Of a stretch of DNA of 43,924 nucleotides, positions 33,860 to 41,128 are shown in pieces. The notes under the pieces were generated by a model. It made no database searches, had not been told where the DNA came from, and worked only from the letters and a program-made list of their open reading frames with translations. Position 1 is the first letter of the stretch, and the number at the start of each line of letters is the position of its first letter. This DNA comes from HGM12587 sp964602445 (GTDB lineage Bacteria > Bacillota > Clostridia > Lachnospirales > Lachnospiraceae), in contig CAZRQV010000016.1 of assembly GCA_964602445.1 (NCBI GenBank), positions 1-43,924 on the forward strand, in the 5' to 3' direction. Made by a program: the position numbers and the translations under genes.

Positions 33860-34551
33860 TATGCTTCCTCCTTTCCATTGAATAATTCATAGAGCCTTCC
33901 TTGATGCTCTGTATAATAATTTTCGATCAAAGCACGAAAACGTTCCGTAGGATAATATCGTTCTTCTGCTTCCAGCAGCAGACGCTGGCTTACCATAAAA
34001 TTCACTACCATTTTTACATAACCAATCTTGGAATTTCTGGCTGCTCTCCGCACACTGGACTCCTCCGTCGTGATCATCGGTAGATCTTCCCACATTAATG
34101 CCAGCGTCCGGAAAGAATTTTCCTCGATCTCACTTAACACCAGCACGTCCATCTGAGATACGATTCCTGTCAGTCCCTGATCTACGCCGCAGATCACATC
34201 ATCAATCTTGATATATTCGATATAACTGTAAGTAGCAGAATCCTGATAAAACTGCAGCATAATCGTATAAATAATGTAATAGCAAAGATACAATTCCCTG
34301 TTCAGACGCACACCAATGGTCTTTTTTAATTCTTCATTGGTAAATCCAAACACCCGATTGCGTTCTCCGCTGGTCATATATAAATGATTCTGATATTCAT
34401 AAATACAAAGCCCTAATTTCTCTGCAATGAGGGAAGTCATTTTATAAACCTCCGAATTGGCGCTGTATTCTTCATAAAGCACCGGATTTTCTTCTCCCTG
34501 AATCAAATCCGAGATCAGTTCCAATGCTTTTTCCAGATTTCTGTTTTCCAC
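33859..34551 (-). CDS. MukE/JetB-like small subunit of the SMC complex
   Basis: The 230-residue, mainly helical protein starts at GTG with AAAGGA 7 bases upstream. Size, position between the kleisin-like and SMC-like genes, and two winged-helix-like stretches (about 100-220, ending ERYYPTERFRALIENYY) match the KITE subunits MukE and JetB. I believe it belongs to a DUF family common in Lachnospiraceae (possibly DUF6063), but cannot confirm this. It lies 15 bases after the kleisin-like gene and overlaps the SMC-like gene by one base. Confidence 0.65.
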   Translation of the reverse strand: MENRNLEKALELISDLIQGEENPVLYEEYSANSEVYKMTSLIAEKLGLCIYEYQNHLYMTSGERNRVFGFTNEELKKTIGVRLNRELYLCYYIIYTIMLQFYQDSATYSYIEYIKIDDVICGVDQGLTGIVSQMDVLVLSEIEENSFRTLALMWEDLPMITTEESSVRRAARNSKIGYVKMVVNFMVSQRLLLEAEERYYPTERFRALIENYYTEHQGRLYELFNGKEEA

Positions 34552-34566
34552 GTTTATTTCCTTTCT

Positions 34567-36117
34567 CTAAGGTATCTCTGCCATGATTTCTTTAGAACTG
34601 ATGACAAAATTTGTCACAGACATCTGCTCCGTCAAAAAAAGTTCTTCTTCCGGAAGCATCTCCAATTCAATCTTCATAGCTTCATACTGTTTCTGTTCTT
34701 CTAAAAATACTCTGACCGCTTCTTCCAGAAATGTATCCGGTTTCTCGATCATCTTTCCTATCTGATATTCCTTTTTCTGGGTCAGATGCACCAGAAAAGA
34801 ATAATAATCTGCATTACACAGCAATTCTTTTCCCAATTGTTCAATCAGCTGTTCCTGCCATTCCTTCAGCGTCAGACACTTCCTTTTTTCCAATGTTTTC
34901 AAAAGATTTTCAAACAACAGAATATAATTTTTCTGGATTCTGGCATCTTCGATCTCATCTTCATAAACATATGCCTGTTCTTCTCCTTCGGATACCGCTT
35001 CCACCGTCTCCTCTTTTTCCGGATTAACCATCAAAAGATCATCCAACCGTCCCAGATTCAGTGTTTTTCCCGGAAAAACATCCAGCAGAGGCAGGATCAG
35101 AACTTCCAGCAGATCTGCCCGATCCCGTTCCATCAGCCGCTGTCCCATTTTTTTGAAATCCAGAGATCTTCTCAATGCCGAAAACTTGGATTTAGCAACC
35201 AGCTCACCGACTTTTTTCTGTAATGCCGTACAGGCACTCAAAAGTTCACTATGTTTTGCAATGGCTCTTTTCAATTCCAGTTCCAGCTGGTAGATCTCAT
35301 CGATGGCCTGATAATACCGGCTCTGATAATCTCCCTGCGCTCCATCCATTTCCGCACGTTCCAATGCTTTATGGATCAGTTCACTGTTTCGTTTAAAAAG
35401 TTTCTGTTCTTCCTGAAACCACCGCATGGTGCTTCCCATGAATTTTTCAAACTCTTCTACCCCGGCAAACACATCATAGCTTAATAAGCCTAACACTTCA
35501 TTTTTCCGCCGCATGAGCCGTCCCACTTCGTGATTGATTCTTCGCACCACTTCCGTTCCGCCGCGGAAATTCTGACTGTTGATCATTTTTTCCAAAAGCA
35601 GCTGTTCTACATTAATGGTGCTTTCTTCTTTGATCTCTTTGGTATCCAGATAAAACTCAATGGCATCTGTTGTAATAAAGTAATGAACAACACCCTCTTC
35701 AATCCTGCTGTCCAGAAAACGGCTCCGCATGGTTTTATGTTTATGATCTATCGGATCATAATACTCGAAACAGAATGGTTTTCCTTCATTTTTCAATTTA
35801 TCAAACAGAAATGCGATCAGTTCCTGCTCTTCTTCTTTTTCCAGTTCCAGCTGAAAATCTCGTTTCAAAAGTTCCTTCAAAAAAACGTAATATTCCTGAT
35901 AGGTTACATCTTTTTCTTTAAAATTATTTTCTTCAATGAAAAAACGAATGACCGCCAACGTAATGTAACCCATATCCAGATTGGAATATTGTCCCTCTTT
36001 ATATTGGGACAGCGAAGTTTCTGCCAATCTGAAATATGGGTAATATTTTTTCATATTTTTAATTCGCTCGGAATGCTCCTCAATGATCTCCCGGAGCATG
36101 GTTGTCTGATCTGTCAT
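34567..36117 (-). CDS. MukF/JetA-like kleisin candidate
   Basis: The 516-residue protein has a helical N-terminal domain with winged-helix character (about 1-170), a central helical bundle (about 190-330), an acidic linker (VNPEKEETVEAVSEGEE, about 370-395) and a C-terminal helical domain. This is how the kleisins MukF and JetA are organised. It is first in the operon, directly after a strong promoter, with AAGGA 5 bases before the ATG. Assignment rests on architecture and gene order rather than on a recognised short motif. Confidence 0.62.
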   Translation of the reverse strand: MTDQTTMLREIIEEHSERIKNMKKYYPYFRLAETSLSQYKEGQYSNLDMGYITLAVIRFFIEENNFKEKDVTYQEYYVFLKELLKRDFQLELEKEEEQELIAFLFDKLKNEGKPFCFEYYDPIDHKHKTMRSRFLDSRIEEGVVHYFITTDAIEFYLDTKEIKEESTINVEQLLLEKMINSQNFRGGTEVVRRINHEVGRLMRRKNEVLGLLSYDVFAGVEEFEKFMGSTMRWFQEEQKLFKRNSELIHKALERAEMDGAQGDYQSRYYQAIDEIYQLELELKRAIAKHSELLSACTALQKKVGELVAKSKFSALRRSLDFKKMGQRLMERDRADLLEVLILPLLDVFPGKTLNLGRLDDLLMVNPEKEETVEAVSEGEEQAYVYEDEIEDARIQKNYILLFENLLKTLEKRKCLTLKEWQEQLIEQLGKELLCNADYYSFLVHLTQKKEYQIGKMIEKPDTFLEEAVRVFLEEQKQYEAMKIELEMLPEEELFLTEQMSVTNFVISSKEIMAEIP

Positions 36118-36159
36118 AACTATCCTTATCTATGTAAATTCACATTTTTTCTGCTGTTT

Positions 36160-36188
36160 ATTATACCAATATTCGCCGTTTGACACAA
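36160..36188 (-). promoter_or_regulatory. Promoter for the JetABC-like operon
   Basis: Minus-strand TTGTGT (36188-36183), 17 bases, TGG-TATAAT (-10 36165-36160) with extended TG. Near-consensus, about 40 bases upstream of the first gene. Strong basal expression would be expected. Confidence 0.75.
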
Positions 36189-36191
36189 GTA

Positions 36192-36221
36192 AAGCCCATG
36201 ACATTTTACAGTCACAGGCTT
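36192..36221 (-). terminator. Probable terminator after spoVAE
   Basis: AAGCCTGTGAC, 8-base loop, GTCATGGGCTT on the minus strand pair over 11 bp with two G-U wobbles, followed by a broken T-tract (TTTACTTGT). It starts 4 bases after the spoVAE stop and ends 3 bases before the -35 of the JetABC-like operon. Confidence 0.55.
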
Positions 36222-36225
36222 CCTG

Positions 36226-36582
36226 TTATTTTTTCATTTTTGGCTGAAAGATTACGCTTGCCAGATACCCAAAGATCAGTGCTGCACTGATTCCTGCCGC
36301 ACTGGCAGTGAACCCGCCCCGAAAAAGTCCTAAAAATCCATCCTGTTCAATGGCTTCCTTCATTCCTTTCCAGAGCGTATTGCCAAACCCCAGAAGAGGC
36401 ACCGTGGCTCCTGCTCCCGCAAACTCTGCGAACGGCTGATAAATTCCAAGAAATCCAAGCACTGCTCCGGTACAGACCAAAAGAACCATGATTCTTCCCG
36501 GCAGTAATTTGGTCTTTTCCATCAGAATCTGCACACAGGCACAGAGGATTCCTCCCACGATAAATGCTTTTCCATAATCCAT
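36226..36582 (-). CDS. spoVAE: Stage V sporulation protein AE (SpoVAEb)
   Basis: About 118 residues with three to four membrane segments and the SpoVAE/AEb pattern (FIVGGILCACVQIL, LLPGRIMV, GFGNTLWKG near the middle, FGYLASVIF at the end). SpoVA proteins form the channel that moves dipicolinic acid into and out of the spore. Start ATG at 36582 is preferred: GGAG is 7 bases upstream, the spacer being seven T residues of a terminator. An in-frame ATG at 36597 lies within the hairpin and has no site. Its usual partners spoVAC and spoVAD are not next to it. Confidence 0.88.
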   Translation of the reverse strand: MDYGKAFIVGGILCACVQILMEKTKLLPGRIMVLLVCTGAVLGFLGIYQPFAEFAGAGATVPLLGFGNTLWKGMKEAIEQDGFLGLFRGGFTASAAGISAALIFGYLASVIFQPKMKK

Positions 36583-36624
36583 AAAAAAACTCCACATCCT
36601 TTTTTCTTAGGATGTGGAGTTTTT
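36583..36624 (-). terminator. Intrinsic terminator whose 3' arm holds the spoVAE ribosome site
   Basis: A perfect 15-bp stem (36585-36599 with 36610-36624, 10-base loop) is followed by T7 on the minus strand. It most likely ends nrdD transcripts. GGAG in the 3' arm plus T7 plus ATG forms the spoVAE initiation region. Confidence 0.85.
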
Positions 36625-36679
36625 CATAAAATATACTTTTTCGTAAAATTCATTTTTCTGTTCATTTTTCTATTTAACA

Positions 36680-36773
36680 GTTACACCATCTTATGGGTGC
36701 TGTAACGCTGCGCAGGCTCCTGTCCCCTGTTTTACGACGCCCTGCGGAGCACAAATAGGGGCATGGGATGGTG
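36680..36773 (-). repeat. GC-rich structured element downstream of nrdD
   Basis: This stretch is visibly richer in G and C than its surroundings and holds nested inverted repeats: CACCATC (36684-36690) with GATGGTG (36767-36773), CCCCT (36724-36728) with AGGGG (36757-36761), and a local GTTAC/GTAAC hairpin (36680-36706). CACCATC can pair with the distal GATGGTG or partly within the local hairpin, so two folds compete. It may be a 3' UTR element, a small RNA or a dispersed repeat copy; I cannot tell which. Confidence 0.5.
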
Positions 36774-36783
36774 CTTATAAAAG

Positions 36784-38919
36784 CTACATGCTGACGCGTT
36801 CTGCAATCTCGGCCATTTTGGCTTTATTCAAACGGGTATCCCCATGAACTCTGCTGTAAGAAAGGTATCCGTTCATACGGTCGATCTTGGTCAGATTTTT
36901 GGAACCGCACTTTGGACACACATCCATTTCCAGCTCCTGATATCCACAATCGTCACAATATGCCAGCGATAAATTCACACCTTCATAATATCCAAGTTCC
37001 ATTGCTCTGCGGATCAGGGTACGGATGGCATCTTTGTTATAACCGATCGGATATCTGACATACTGGATTTTGCCGCCGTTGCAAAGTTCCCAGAATCTGC
37101 CCTCGCAATCCTGCTTCTCGATCGGTGTCATCTGTTCTGTTACATGACAGTGGAAGCTGTTGCTGACATATGGTCTATCAGATACATCTTCAATGATACC
37201 GTATTTTTTACGGAACTGTTCAATCTGAAGTCCGCATAAACTTTCTGCCGGAGTTCCGTAAATAGCATACAGATTTCCATCTTCTTCTTTGTATTGATTG
37301 ATCTTTTTATTAATATATTCCAGAACATCTAAAGCAAACTGACCGTCTTCCCGGATTGATTTGCCGTTGTAAAGTTCCTGTAATTCATTCAATGCAGTAA
37401 TTCCGAAGGATGCAGTTGCCGTTTTTAATAACGGTTTGATCTTTTCTCCCGGCTGTAAATGTCCGCCATAGAATCCGCCTTCGCAATACGCCAGCGGATT
37501 GGTAGAAGCACGCATTTCGCCCAGATATTCATAAGTACGGATATGAAGCTGTCGGATCATTTCCAGATAATAATCCAAAACTTCATAAAAATCTCTGTTT
37601 TCTGATTTGGATTTTGCAAGAATCATCGGAAGATGAAGGCTGACTGCACCAATATTAAATCTTCCTACAAATACCGGCACATCCTGATCATCTGCCGGAT
37701 GCATACCGCCTCGTTCGTACCAAGGACTTAAAAATGCACGACAGCCCATCGGACTGATTACTTTTTTATAGCGCTTGTACATGCTGGAAATGTATCCTTT
37801 TCCGCTCATAGACAGCCAGTCCGGATACATGGTCTTAGAAGAACAGTCCACCCCTTCTTCAAAAACATCTTCACAGCATTTTCCAGGTCCGTGAATTTCT
37901 TCATCATATAAAAATACGATTTTCGGGAACAATACCGGCTTTTTATTACCTTCTCTTCCTTGACCCTCTTTATGAACACGAAGCAGGGAAATGTTGCTCA
38001 TTTTTTCGAATTTTTCTGTTCCAAGCCCTAAGGTTACTGTAACAAACGGATAATCTCCACGGGAAGAACCCACGGTATTCAGCTTATACTCAATGCCCTG
38101 CCAGCCTTGATCAAAATCTCGTCTGACTTTGCTGAGTGCATATTGTTCTGCACGTTCTTCCACACCTTCCCAGGCCGGATCTGCAAACTTTTTAAATTCT
38201 TCTTTGTATTTCCGATAGCTCTTTTCTGCATACGGTCCTAAAATCTTATCCACTTCCGGAACCGTAAAACCGCCGTACTGCTGTGCTGCGGTACTTAAGA
38301 TAATGTCACCCATGACATCAAATGCGGTATCCAGTGTCTTTGGCTCGTTATACCAGACATTTCCCATTTCGAAGCCACCTTTCAGCACGCTTCCCACATC
38401 GAAAAGACAGCAGTTCATCGTATCCAGTCGTGCTGACTGGTCGTGAATATAAATATAACCGTCACGGCATGCCTGCAGTTCGTTGCGGTTCATAAAAAAT
38501 TTCCGATAAAGTTCTTTATTCAGCTCGTTAAAGATCAGGCTTCGTTTGGTCGCTACCAATGCACTGTCTGTATTGGCATTGCTCTTATCTCCGATATAAC
38601 GGATGGACTGACTCTTTGTATATACATCATCCATCATATGAACGAAGTCTTTTTTATAGTTACGATAATCACGATAACTTCTGGCCACCGCCGGATTGAC
38701 CTGCTCCAGTGCGCCTTCGACAATATTATGCATATCCTGAATATCAATATTCTCTTTTCCTAAGGATTCTGCTTTGGAAAATGCGAAATCACAGATATGT
38801 CTTTTTTCATCTTCTGTAAATGTATAAAGAATACGGTTTGCAGACTTATTTACTGCATTGATGATCTTTTCTACATTAAATTTTTCTCTTGTTCCATCTT
38901 TTTTTATCACATAAATCAT
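36784..38919 (-). CDS. nrdD: Anaerobic ribonucleoside-triphosphate reductase (class III)
   Basis: The 711-residue product makes deoxyribonucleotides without oxygen. It has an N-terminal ATP-cone (MIYVIKKDGTREKFNVEKII), the ten-stranded barrel, a C-terminal zinc site (Cys655, 658, 668, 671 in CDDC and CPKC) and the glycyl radical loop RMNGYLSY with Gly684. The Asn where many NrdD proteins have Cys (RVCGYL) is, as far as I recall, seen in clostridial members. The activase NrdG is not adjacent. AGGGAG is 6 bases from the ATG. The promoter carries an NrdR-like box. Confidence 0.96.
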   Translation of the reverse strand: MIYVIKKDGTREKFNVEKIINAVNKSANRILYTFTEDEKRHICDFAFSKAESLGKENIDIQDMHNIVEGALEQVNPAVARSYRDYRNYKKDFVHMMDDVYTKSQSIRYIGDKSNANTDSALVATKRSLIFNELNKELYRKFFMNRNELQACRDGYIYIHDQSARLDTMNCCLFDVGSVLKGGFEMGNVWYNEPKTLDTAFDVMGDIILSTAAQQYGGFTVPEVDKILGPYAEKSYRKYKEEFKKFADPAWEGVEERAEQYALSKVRRDFDQGWQGIEYKLNTVGSSRGDYPFVTVTLGLGTEKFEKMSNISLLRVHKEGQGREGNKKPVLFPKIVFLYDEEIHGPGKCCEDVFEEGVDCSSKTMYPDWLSMSGKGYISSMYKRYKKVISPMGCRAFLSPWYERGGMHPADDQDVPVFVGRFNIGAVSLHLPMILAKSKSENRDFYEVLDYYLEMIRQLHIRTYEYLGEMRASTNPLAYCEGGFYGGHLQPGEKIKPLLKTATASFGITALNELQELYNGKSIREDGQFALDVLEYINKKINQYKEEDGNLYAIYGTPAESLCGLQIEQFRKKYGIIEDVSDRPYVSNSFHCHVTEQMTPIEKQDCEGRFWELCNGGKIQYVRYPIGYNKDAIRTLIRRAMELGYYEGVNLSLAYCDDCGYQELEMDVCPKCGSKNLTKIDRMNGYLSYSRVHGDTRLNKAKMAEIAERVSM

Positions 38920-38972
38920 ACGATTCTCCCTTACAATATCTTGAAATTTTTTACCTGTTTTTTAGCTCAAAA

Positions 38973-38988
38973 CCACAAGATGTAGTAT
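38973..38988 (-). promoter_or_regulatory. Candidate NrdR box for nrdD
   Basis: Minus-strand ATACTACATCTTGTGG matches 12 of 16 positions of the NrdR consensus acaCwATATATwGTgt. It begins two bases downstream of the nrdD -10. A much weaker match overlaps the -35 about 30 bases upstream, close to the phased spacing of paired NrdR boxes. Confidence 0.55.
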
Positions 38989-38989
38989 C

Positions 38990-39018
38990 AGTATAGTAGA
39001 ATCCACCTATGTTTTCAA
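38990..39018 (-). promoter_or_regulatory. Promoter for nrdD
   Basis: Minus-strand TTGAAA (39018-39013), 17 bases, TATACT (38995-38990). Near-consensus, about 70 bases upstream of the nrdD ATG. Confidence 0.75.
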
Positions 39019-39148
39019 TACCCAATCTTCTTTTCGTGATTTTGCACAAGATAGTTTGGATACTGTTCACAAGCTTCTGTTACGTTGGTAGAATTCCCAA
39101 AATTCTGTTTGCAAAACCACTTTGATCCTATCCTGATTTAGGAATCAT

Positions 39149-39529
39149 TTATTTCACAAACCGCTCAATGGCTTCCGTCAGTTCTTCAATGGCTTTATGA
39201 TCTCCGGATTCTACCGCGTCTACCATACAATGTTCAATATGATCTTTCAAGATCACTTTTCCGGTATTATTAATCGCTGATTTCACTGCAGACAACTGGA
39301 TCAGTACTTCACTGCAGTCCCTTCCGTCTTCTACCATCCGCTTGATCGACTCCAGATGACCGATGGCTCTGGAAAGCCGATTTAAAACCGCCTTTGTATT
39401 CTCATGGGTATGTCCGTGACCGTGATCGTGCCCGTGGTCATGCGCGTGAATATGGGTATGCTCCTGATGGGTATGCTCGTAAACGGTACCGTCCTCTGCA
39501 ACGTGTGTATGCGTTTCCTCTATGTTCAT
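39149..39529 (-). CDS. CsoR/RcnR-family metal-sensing repressor with His-rich tail
   Basis: The 126-residue product has a C-terminal DUF156 helical domain (about 44-126) preceded by an extension with 14 His residues between positions 7 and 42. The CsoR copper(I) ligand triad is conserved in spacing: Cys72, His97, Cys101 (C-x24-H-x3-C). CsoR proteins repress copper efflux genes until metal binds; some His-tailed forms bind nickel or cobalt. No transporter or copper chaperone is adjacent, so the regulated genes are elsewhere or only itself. The ATG at 39529 has GGAG 8 bases upstream; a GTG at 39538 is within the site. Confidence 0.92.
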   Translation of the reverse strand: MNIEETHTHVAEDGTVYEHTHQEHTHIHAHDHGHDHGHGHTHENTKAVLNRLSRAIGHLESIKRMVEDGRDCSEVLIQLSAVKSAINNTGKVILKDHIEHCMVDAVESGDHKAIEELTEAIERFVK

Positions 39530-39645
39530 CTTTATCACTCCATTTATCTAACTGTCCCTGCATCCGGTCACACAGGCCCTCTGCAGTTTTTCATCCTTCT
39601 GCATTCCATGCCGCAAAAAATTCGTACTTAAATGCATGTTTGAAA

Positions 39646-39674
39646 AGTATAACACTTTTTCTTCCCCGCTACAA
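39646..39674 (-). promoter_or_regulatory. Candidate promoter for the CsoR-family gene
   Basis: Minus-strand TTGTAG (39674-39669), 17 bases, TATACT (39651-39646). The leader to the ATG is about 110 bases. I could not identify a CsoR-type G/C-tract operator with confidence. Confidence 0.55.
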
Positions 39675-39745
39675 TCCACTACGGAGGATTTTAAACGTTA
39701 ATTTTTCCAAAAGAAATTCTTCTCATTCCCATTCCAAACTTCATT

Positions 39746-41128
39746 TTATTTCAACGTAATCTTTCCAAAAAAAATCCCTGATTTTTCCAAAATCTGAAAT
39801 TCCCTGCAGTGACAGGTAAAGATCAGCACCTGTCTTCCAATACTGGAAAGATAACCTAAAATCCGTTCCAGACGTTCTTCGTCAAAATATACAAAGGCAT
39901 CGTCAAACATCAACGGCATCGTCTCATCTTCAAAAAACAGATCCTGAAGCGCAATTCTGACAGCCAGATAGATCTGATCCTGACAGCCGGTGCTTACCTG
40001 AAACATACTTAATTTTCTGCTTCCATCCCAGACTTCCGGCTCCTGTTCTCTGGAAAACAGCACTTTTTTATACTTTCCTTCAGTCATGCATTTTAGAACT
40101 GCAGATGCTTTTGCCTGCAGACGGTTCATAATCTCTTCCCGCCCGTCTCCAGACAGACTGCGGAGCCTTTCCATGGCCATTTCCACCGCTATAATCTCAT
40201 CTGATTTGGAAATTTCATGAAGCTGCCGATAGAATTCTTCTTTTTCCAGAAGCAGTTCTTCTCTTCTGCTTTCCTTTTCTCCCAAAAGATCCAAAAGAAA
40301 TGCCTCTTTTTCTTTTAATTTTCTCCATTCTTCCTTTTTCTGCTGTTCTTTTAAATCTGTGATCTCTCTGCGAAACAGCCTCAGCAGCCATCGGAAAAAC
40401 CGTGCCAGAATTCCTCGTTTTTTTTCTGTTTTTTCCTGTTTCAGCCTTGCACTCTGCTGCTGCAGATGATCCAACTGCTGCTGAAACTCCCGAATATCTT
40501 TTTCGATCATCTCTGTTCTGTCTTCGTTTTGTGCAATCTGACTTTCAATCGACTGCCGCTGTACTTTTTTCTGACGTTCCAGTGTTTTTTTCTTATTTTC
40601 CAAAAGTTCTAATGCCTTGGAAAGATCACTTCCATGCCCTTCGGTTTCCCAAAGTCCGGTAATATACTGATCCAGATAATTGTAAACGATTTCCTGAGGT
40701 TTCATCCTCAGCTGCCCTGCTGCAGCTGTATTAAAAAACAGTCCTTCGCTGGTTTCTCCCAAAAGCATCTGAAGATCTCCCTGTTCCACCGACAGCTCTT
40801 CCCCATCAGTCTCACAAAAAAGCCGGACGGAACGTTCTCCCTGATAAAAATTCCGCTCAATACAAAAACATTTTCCGCCGGTCTCAAACTTCATCGTTCC
40901 TTCATACCATGTTTTATTCTCCCACGGCTGATATGTTGTATACGTGTCATTTCTTGCCGCTCTGCCTTTTTTACGTTCCATTCCAAACAGCATGGCTCCA
41001 ATAGCATGATAAATCGTCGTTTTCCCTGCTTCATTGGCGCCATAGATCAGATTGATTCCGGGGGTAAAAGAAAAGGTTCTTCCGGAAAATTTTCCAAAAT
41101 TTTTCAAATGTAATTCTTTTATGATCAT
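39746..41128 (-). CDS. SbcC/YhaN-like AAA ATPase, short form
   Basis: The 460-residue protein has Walker A YGANEAGKTT (Lys36), a single coiled-coil pair of limited length (about 185-330), a signature-like STGCQDQIYLAV and Walker B LMFDDAFVYFDEERL. It resembles SbcC, RecF and YhaN ATPases that work with Mre11/SbcD nucleases. It is less than half the length of typical SbcC, so the coiled coil is short. The ATG overlaps the stop of the nuclease gene (ATGA), so the two are coupled and probably form a complex in DNA end processing. Confidence 0.88.
   Translation of the reverse strand: MIIKELHLKNFGKFSGRTFSFTPGINLIYGANEAGKTTIYHAIGAMLFGMERKKGRAARNDTYTTYQPWENKTWYEGTMKFETGGKCFCIERNFYQGERSVRLFCETDGEELSVEQGDLQMLLGETSEGLFFNTAAAGQLRMKPQEIVYNYLDQYITGLWETEGHGSDLSKALELLENKKKTLERQKKVQRQSIESQIAQNEDRTEMIEKDIREFQQQLDHLQQQSARLKQEKTEKKRGILARFFRWLLRLFRREITDLKEQQKKEEWRKLKEKEAFLLDLLGEKESRREELLLEKEEFYRQLHEISKSDEIIAVEMAMERLRSLSGDGREEIMNRLQAKASAVLKCMTEGKYKKVLFSREQEPEVWDGSRKLSMFQVSTGCQDQIYLAVRIALQDLFFEDETMPLMFDDAFVYFDEERLERILGYLSSIGRQVLIFTCHCREFQILEKSGIFFGKITLK

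Noticed and set aside
26781..36117. Whole region as a horizontally acquired defence island
   Set aside because: No integrase, transposase, tRNA attachment site or terminal repeats are visible, and codon usage looks like the neighbours; the JetABC-like operon may equally be a core gene set of the family.
39691..39744. 17-codon minus-strand frame after the SbcC-like gene
   Set aside because: No Shine-Dalgarno, very short, and probably derived from a local duplication.
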